Below are positions 5,684-9,273 of a stretch of 9,273 nt of DNA, piece after piece. The notes below the pieces were generated by a model. It worked only from the letters and a program-made list of their open reading frames with translations. It was not told where the DNA came from and searched no databases. Source of the DNA: Burkholderiales bacterium (GTDB lineage: Bacteria > Pseudomonadota > Gammaproteobacteria > Burkholderiales > SG8-39); assembly GCA_017880745.1 (NCBI GenBank), contig JADGRR010000084.1, positions 1 through 9,273 of the forward strand. The letters are read 5' to 3'. Positions within the stretch are counted from its first letter, which is position 1. Each line of letters begins with the position of its first letter. The position numbers and the translations under genes were made by a program.

Positions 5684-6283
5684 ATGAACTGGACCGGACT
5701 GATCGTTTTTCTCGTGATTCTCGCTGTGCCCGTTTTCTGGGCCGTCTCGATCTACAACGGCCTGGTGGCGCTGAGGAACCGGTTCAAGAATGCGTTCGCG
5801 CAAATCGACGTGCAGCTCAAGCGCCGCTACGACCTGATCCCCAACCTGGTGGAGACGGCGAAAGGCTACATGGCGCACGAGCGCCAGACGCTGGAAGCGG
5901 TGATCGCGGCGCGCAACACTGCCGTCGGCGCCAACCAGCGCGCCGCGGCCAACCCTGCGGATGGCGCGGCAATCCAGGGCCTCGCTGCGGCGGAGGCCGG
6001 GCTCTCCGGTGCACTGGGGCGCCTGTTCGCCCTGTCGGAAGCCTACCCGGATCTCAAAGCCAACCAGAACATGATGCAGTTGTCGGAGGAACTCACCAGC
6101 ACCGAGAACAAGATCGCGTTCGCGCGCCAGGCGTTCAACGACGCAGTGATGAGTTACAACACCCGCATCGAGTCCTTCCCGGACAACGTCGTCGCCGGCA
6201 TGTTCCAGTTCAAGGCCGCGGAATTGCTGCAGGCGACCGAATCGGCGGAGGAGCGCAAGGCGCCGAAGGTGTCGTTCAGCTAA
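5684..6283 (+). CDS. lemA: LemA family membrane protein
   Basis: A 199-residue LemA-family protein. A single hydrophobic segment spans about residues 4-23 (GLIVFLVILAVPVFWAV), after a very short N-terminal tail. It is followed by the diagnostic block RNRFKNAFAQIDVQLKRR (31-48) and YDLIPNLVETAKGYM (49-63), and then the long antiparallel helices of the family, including AFNDAVMSYNTRIESFPDNV near the C-terminus. The molecular role of LemA is poorly defined. It commonly sits beside M48 peptidases, as here, where the next gene starts 30 nt after its stop, so a membrane quality-control partnership is a reasonable inference. The start has a good ribosome binding site (GAGGGAG at 5671-5677). It lies 60 nt after hemW; no strong promoter was recognised in that gap. 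Confidence 0.92.
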   Translation: MNWTGLIVFLVILAVPVFWAVSIYNGLVALRNRFKNAFAQIDVQLKRRYDLIPNLVETAKGYMAHERQTLEAVIAARNTAVGANQRAAANPADGAAIQGLAAAEAGLSGALGRLFALSEAYPDLKANQNMMQLSEELTSTENKIAFARQAFNDAVMSYNTRIESFPDNVVAGMFQFKAAELLQATESAEERKAPKVSFS

Positions 6284-6313
6284 GCCGGCGGCGGCGGGAG
6301 CGGCCGGAGCGCG

Positions 6314-8242
6314 ATGAATTTCTTCGAGCAGCAGGACGCGGCGCGGCGCCACAGCACGCGCCTGGTCGTGCTGTTCCTGCTGGCGGTGGTGGCGATCGTG
6401 GTTGCGGTGAACATCGTCGCCGCCCTCGCTTTCATCGGTGTGTCTGCCGATGAGGTCGCCGGCGGCAAACGCATCACGGCGCCGGCATCCTTCTACGCCT
6501 TCGTGACTCTCGCTACCGTGGGGCTGATCGCCGGCGGCAGCATCGTTCAGATCATGAGCCTGGCCGGCGGCGGAGCGGCGTTGGCGCGCATGATGGGCGC
6601 GCGCCAGATATCCACGCAAAGCAGCGATCCCGCCGAACGCAGGCTGCTAAACGTGGTCGAGGAGATGGCCATCGCCTCGGGAACGGCCGTGCCCCAGGTT
6701 TTCGTGATGGACGATCAGCAAACGATCAATGCCTTCGCCGCGGGCTTCTCGCCCAGCCAGGCCGCTGTGGTGGTCACCCGCGGCACGCTGGACAATCTCA
6801 ACCGCGATGAATTGCAGGGAGTGATCGGGCACGAGTTCAGCCACATCCTGAACGGCGACATGCGCCTCAACCTGCGCCTGATGGGCGTGCTGGGCGGAAT
6901 ACTCCTGCTGACTACTCTGGGACGCATGCTCGCCAGGTCCTCCTCGCGCAGCGACAGCAAAGGCTCCTCTTTCGTTCTGCTCGGCTTCGGCTTGATTGCA
7001 ATCGGCTACATCGGCGTTTTCTTCGGGCGCTTGATCCAGGCGAGCGTGTCGCGCCAGCGCGAATTCCTGGCCGATGCCTCCTCGGTGCAGTTCACGCGCA
7101 ATCCCGACGGCATAGGCCGGGCGCTCGCGAAAATCAGCCAGGCCGGATCCCGCGTCGACCACCCGCGCGCCGCGGAGGCGAACCACATGTTTTTCGGCGA
7201 GGCGATCGCTTCGGGTTTTGTCGATCTGATGGCGACACATCCCCCCGTGCGCGAGAGGCTGGAGCGCGTGTACGGCCACCCGGTGGCCATCAGCGACCTC
7301 CTCGCGCATGCGGAACCTGCCGCAGTTTCGCCGCCCGGGACCACCGCGGTCAGCGGCTTCGCTGGAAGCAACGAATTCGGCCGCAGCGCGGGCGAGCGCC
7401 GCAGCGCCGAGGCCGACGCGCAGCCAGCGGTGAAGACTGAAGCCAACGCGGTGATCGCCGCGGTGGGCGATGTTTCCACCCGGCACATCGATTATGCCGC
7501 TTCCCTGCTCGATGCGCTGCCGCAACCGGTGCGCGAACTCACGCGCAACGTCGAAGGCGCAAAGCGGGCGATGTTCGGGCTGGTGTTCGCCCTGGGCGGA
7601 CCGGCAAGGCAGGCGCAGACCGAGGTCCTGCGCGCAGCCGGCGAAGACGCCGGCCTGGTGGCGAAATTCGCGGCCGAGGTCCAGGACCTGGGCAAGGTTG
7701 CGCGCCTGCCGCTGATCGCGCTCGCCGCGCCGACGCTGAAAAGCCTGGCGCCGGCCCAGCGCGCGGCATTTCTCGTTCTGCTGCAACAACTGATCGAGGC
7801 CGACCGGCGCGTTACGCTGGAGGAATTCGTCGTGGCGACCATGCTGGAAGCGACGCTGGGCGAGCGCGCCGGTCGTGCGGTGCCGGTGAGCTACCGCACG
7901 CTGGAGCCGCTCGCCGGCGACGCGCAGTTGATCCTGTCGCTGATCGCGCATGCGACCAATGGCGACAGCGCCACCTCTTTCGGCCACGGCTTGAAGGAAC
8001 TCGGCCTCGCCCTCACGCTGATCGACGTAGCCGCCATCAGCCTCGTCGAGGTGAAAGCCGCGCTGGCGCGTCTCAATCGGCTCGCACCGATGCAAAAACC
8101 GCGGCTGGTGAAAGCGTTGGTACAATGCGCGCTCGCCGATGGCACGCTTTCACTCACCGACGCCGAACTGCTGCGCGCGATTTGTTCCACGCTGGATTCA
8201 CCGCTGCCGCCGTTTCTGGAAGCGATGCCGTATGCGGCTTAA
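6314..8242 (+). CDS. M48 family membrane metallopeptidase (HtpX-like) with C-terminal extension
   Basis: A 642-residue zinc peptidase. Hydrophobic segments lie at about 17-43 and 59-83, with further hydrophobic stretches at about 189-203 and 220-240. The catalytic motif is HEFSH (173-177) in GVIGHEFSHILNGDM, with H173 and H177 as zinc ligands and E174 as general base. E250 in SRQREFLADA is the likely third ligand. ATHPPVRERLERV (307-319) is the typical end of the M48 domain. E. coli HtpX is under 300 residues; here about 320 more follow, first a low-complexity linker (about 335-376) and then a helical region. That region contains two acidic segments, LIEADRRVTLEEF (493-505) and CALADGTLSLTDAELLRAI (605-623), which resemble the metal-binding loops of TerB-like domains. 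The family degrades misfolded membrane proteins, but the substrate here is unknown. It follows lemA by 30 nt and is probably cotranscribed. GGAGCG just upstream supports the start. Confidence 0.9.
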   Translation: MNFFEQQDAARRHSTRLVVLFLLAVVAIVVAVNIVAALAFIGVSADEVAGGKRITAPASFYAFVTLATVGLIAGGSIVQIMSLAGGGAALARMMGARQISTQSSDPAERRLLNVVEEMAIASGTAVPQVFVMDDQQTINAFAAGFSPSQAAVVVTRGTLDNLNRDELQGVIGHEFSHILNGDMRLNLRLMGVLGGILLLTTLGRMLARSSSRSDSKGSSFVLLGFGLIAIGYIGVFFGRLIQASVSRQREFLADASSVQFTRNPDGIGRALAKISQAGSRVDHPRAAEANHMFFGEAIASGFVDLMATHPPVRERLERVYGHPVAISDLLAHAEPAAVSPPGTTAVSGFAGSNEFGRSAGERRSAEADAQPAVKTEANAVIAAVGDVSTRHIDYAASLLDALPQPVRELTRNVEGAKRAMFGLVFALGGPARQAQTEVLRAAGEDAGLVAKFAAEVQDLGKVARLPLIALAAPTLKSLAPAQRAAFLVLLQQLIEADRRVTLEEFVVATMLEATLGERAGRAVPVSYRTLEPLAGDAQLILSLIAHATNGDSATSFGHGLKELGLALTLIDVAAISLVEVKAALARLNRLAPMQKPRLVKALVQCALADGTLSLTDAELLRAICSTLDSPLPPFLEAMPYAA

Positions 8243-8251
8243 GGGTAGCTA

Positions 8252-8278
8252 ACGAAACGCGGGGACACGTCCCCTCGT
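8252..8278 (+). terminator. Hairpin after the lemA-M48 operon, possible terminator
   Basis: GGGGAC (8261-8266) pairs with GTCCCC (8269-8274), most likely as a 5-bp GC stem with a CACG loop. Outer ACGA (8252-8255) pairs with TCGT (8275-8278) around a one-sided 5-nt bulge. It starts 9 nt after the peptidase stop. There is no T-run, so intrinsic termination is uncertain; a REP-type repeat is an alternative. Confidence 0.4.
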
Positions 8279-8294
8279 ACTCCCCTAAATCAGT

Positions 8295-8319
8295 CGCCTG
8301 ACAACAATTCTGTCAGGCG
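8295..8319 (+). promoter_or_regulatory. Perfect 9-bp hairpin in the 5' region of the HAD gene
   Basis: CGCCTGACA (8295-8303) pairs perfectly with TGTCAGGCG (8311-8319) around a 7-nt ACAATTC loop. The ribosome binding site AAGGAG begins 4 nt after the stem, with 5 nt to ATG at 8335. A TAAATC hexamer at 8286-8291 would place transcription initiation near 8298, at the foot of the stem, but this promoter is weak. The hairpin may protect the 5' end, bind a protein as an operator, or end upstream transcription without a T-run. Confidence 0.5.
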
Positions 8320-8334
8320 CTCCAAGGAGATGTC

Positions 8335-9066
8335 ATGGCAAAGCGATTGACACCGGCGCTGCAGCAAGTCAAAGCGCTGACCTTCGACGTGTTCGGCACT
8401 GTGGTCGACTGGCGCGGGAGCATCACCCGCGAAGGGCGCAAGCTGGGAAAAGAGCTGGGCATACGAGCCGATTGGGCGGCGTTCGCCGATGCCTGGCGCG
8501 CAGGCTACCAGCCGGCGATGCAGGAGGTGCGTTCGGGCGGGCTGCCCTGGACCAACATCGACGGCCTGCACCGGCGCATCCTCGAGCGCATCCTCGATGA
8601 ATCCGGTCTCGACATGATGAGCGAGGCGCAGAAGGACCAGCTCAACCGCATCTGGCACCGCCTTGCGCCCTGGCCCGATGCGGTGCGCGGGCTGAAGCGC
8701 CTGAAGAAGGGCTACCTCATTACCACGTTGTCCAATGGCAACGTCAGCCTGCTCACCAACATGGCGAAGCATGCGGGCCTGCCCTGGGATTGCGTGCTCT
8801 CGGCCGAACTGTTCCAGCATTACAAGCCCGATCCCGAAGCCTATCAGGGAGCGGCGGCCATGCTCGGCTTCGAACCGCACGAAGTGATGATGGTGGCGGC
8901 GCACAAGAACGATCTGCGCGCGGCTCAGGCGGCGGGCCTTCGCGCCGCGTTCGTGCAGCGGCCGCTCGAGTTCGGCGATCCGGCGAAGAAGGACTTGAAG
9001 CCGGAGAAGGATTTCGACGTCAATGCGCGCGACTTCATCGACCTGGCGTCGAAGCTTGGCTTGTAA
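8335..9066 (+). CDS. HAD-superfamily hydrolase, haloacid dehalogenase type II-like
   Basis: A 243-residue cytosolic HAD enzyme. Motif I is TFDVFGTVVDW (16-26) with D18 as nucleophile. The cap domain spans about residues 30-115. Motif II is TLSNGN (131-136) with S133, motif III is HYKPDPEAY (162-170) with K164, and motif IV is VAAHKNDLRAA (187-197) with D193. The overall match is to the haloacid dehalogenase type II group, whose founding members hydrolyse L-2-haloacids to D-2-hydroxyacids. However, characterised L-DEX enzymes have serine and asparagine where this protein has A188 and H190, so dehalogenation should not be assumed; a phosphatase or another hydrolase is possible. The start is supported by AAGGAG 5 nt upstream. 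It stands alone after the M48 gene, with its own 5' hairpin. Confidence 0.85.
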   Translation: MAKRLTPALQQVKALTFDVFGTVVDWRGSITREGRKLGKELGIRADWAAFADAWRAGYQPAMQEVRSGGLPWTNIDGLHRRILERILDESGLDMMSEAQKDQLNRIWHRLAPWPDAVRGLKRLKKGYLITTLSNGNVSLLTNMAKHAGLPWDCVLSAELFQHYKPDPEAYQGAAAMLGFEPHEVMMVAAHKNDLRAAQAAGLRAAFVQRPLEFGDPAKKDLKPEKDFDVNARDFIDLASKLGL

Positions 9067-9142
9067 TTTTGAATATCCGTATTTCGTCGATTTTCGGGTC
9101 GTGGGCTCCTCGCAGGAGATCCTGGTGCGGCTGGAAGATTGA

Positions 9143-9273
9143 ATGGCGATAGGACGCAACCAGCCTTGTCCCTGCGGCAGCGGCAGGAAATACAAGCACT
9201 GCTGCGGTGCGCCGGCCCGGCAAGTCCATCAGGCCCACTCGTCCGCGGAGGCGCTCGCCCAGACGCTCGCTTC
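9143..9273 (+). CDS. SEC-C zinc-motif protein, N-terminal part
   Basis: The first 43 codons of a plus-strand gene that leaves the right edge. Residues 5-22, RNQPCPCGSGRKYKHCCG, form a complete SEC-C motif with C9, C11, C20 and C21 in the CxC-x8-CC pattern that binds one zinc ion. The motif is best known from the C-terminus of SecA. At the N-terminus it also opens many uncharacterised proteins, including ones with TPR or other C-terminal domains. After it comes an alanine- and glutamine-rich stretch with no recognisable domain before the edge, so the function is unknown. GGAAG (9133-9137) lies 5 nt before the ATG. The start directly abuts a TGA at 9140-9142 that closes a short upstream frame. 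Confidence 0.8.
   Translation, partial: MAIGRNQPCPCGSGRKYKHCCGAPARQVHQAHSSAEALAQTLA

Noticed and set aside
6647..8125. 492-codon open frame on the minus strand opposite the M48 gene
   Set aside because: It overlaps the catalytic and C-terminal coding region of a clear peptidase and has the same low-information composition as other shadow frames.
8121..8126. TACAAT hexamer as an internal promoter for the HAD gene
   Set aside because: It lies inside the M48 coding sequence, has no plausible -35, and the codons fit the conserved C-terminal region.
9106..9118. CTCCT-CGC-AGGAG inverted repeat before the SEC-C gene
   Set aside because: Stem of five with a 3-nt loop and no T-run; too weak to call a terminator or operator.
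8290..9195. 301-codon minus-strand open frame opposite the HAD gene
   Set aside because: The plus-strand HAD gene has all motif blocks and a ribosome binding site; this frame has neither.

Overview
This is a GC-rich, gene-dense window of bacterial chromosome. Protein similarities and the rdgB-hemW and lemA-M48 peptidase neighbourhoods suggest a betaproteobacterium or close relative. That assignment is inference; no rRNA or other taxonomic marker is present. No rRNA, tRNA, CRISPR array, transposase or integrase was seen.

Layout. (1) 1-1072, minus strand: a phospholipid pair, a PmtA-type phosphatidylethanolamine N-methyltransferase followed by the N-terminus of a cyclopropane-fatty-acyl-phospholipid synthase-like protein that leaves the left edge. 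(2) 1226-1381, plus strand: a truncated copy of the promoter and first 18 codons of rdgB. (3) 1378-3606, plus strand: two PLP enzymes in an operon, a serine/alanine-glyoxylate-type class V aminotransferase and a low-specificity L-threonine aldolase. Both have glycine as a likely product. (4) 3673-5623: intact rdgB (nucleotide-pool sanitation) and hemW (radical-SAM heme chaperone), separated by a 75-bp palindromic repeat. (5) 5684-8242: lemA and a membrane M48 (HtpX-like) metallopeptidase with a long C-terminal extension. (6) 8335-9066: a HAD-superfamily type II dehalogenase-like hydrolase preceded by a strong 5' hairpin. (7) 9143 to the right edge: the N-terminus of a SEC-C zinc-motif protein.

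The most interesting signal is the rdgB duplication. The promoter and start of rdgB occur twice in direct orientation, exactly 2447 bp apart, and bracket the two PLP genes. The upstream copy is cut after codon 18 and fused to unrelated sequence. Its reading frame stays open for 46 codons and ends in a TGA that overlaps the ATG of the aminotransferase (ATGA). The aminotransferase has no visible Shine-Dalgarno sequence, so the remnant may act as a captured promoter and coupling leader ORF. Recombination between the two copies would delete both PLP genes and leave one intact rdgB.

A second theme is that rdgB, its remnant and hemW all have a -10-like hexamer so close to the start codon that the mRNAs would be leaderless or nearly so. 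Other genes here (pmtA, the cfa-like gene, lemA, the HAD gene, the SEC-C gene) have ordinary purine-rich ribosome binding sites.
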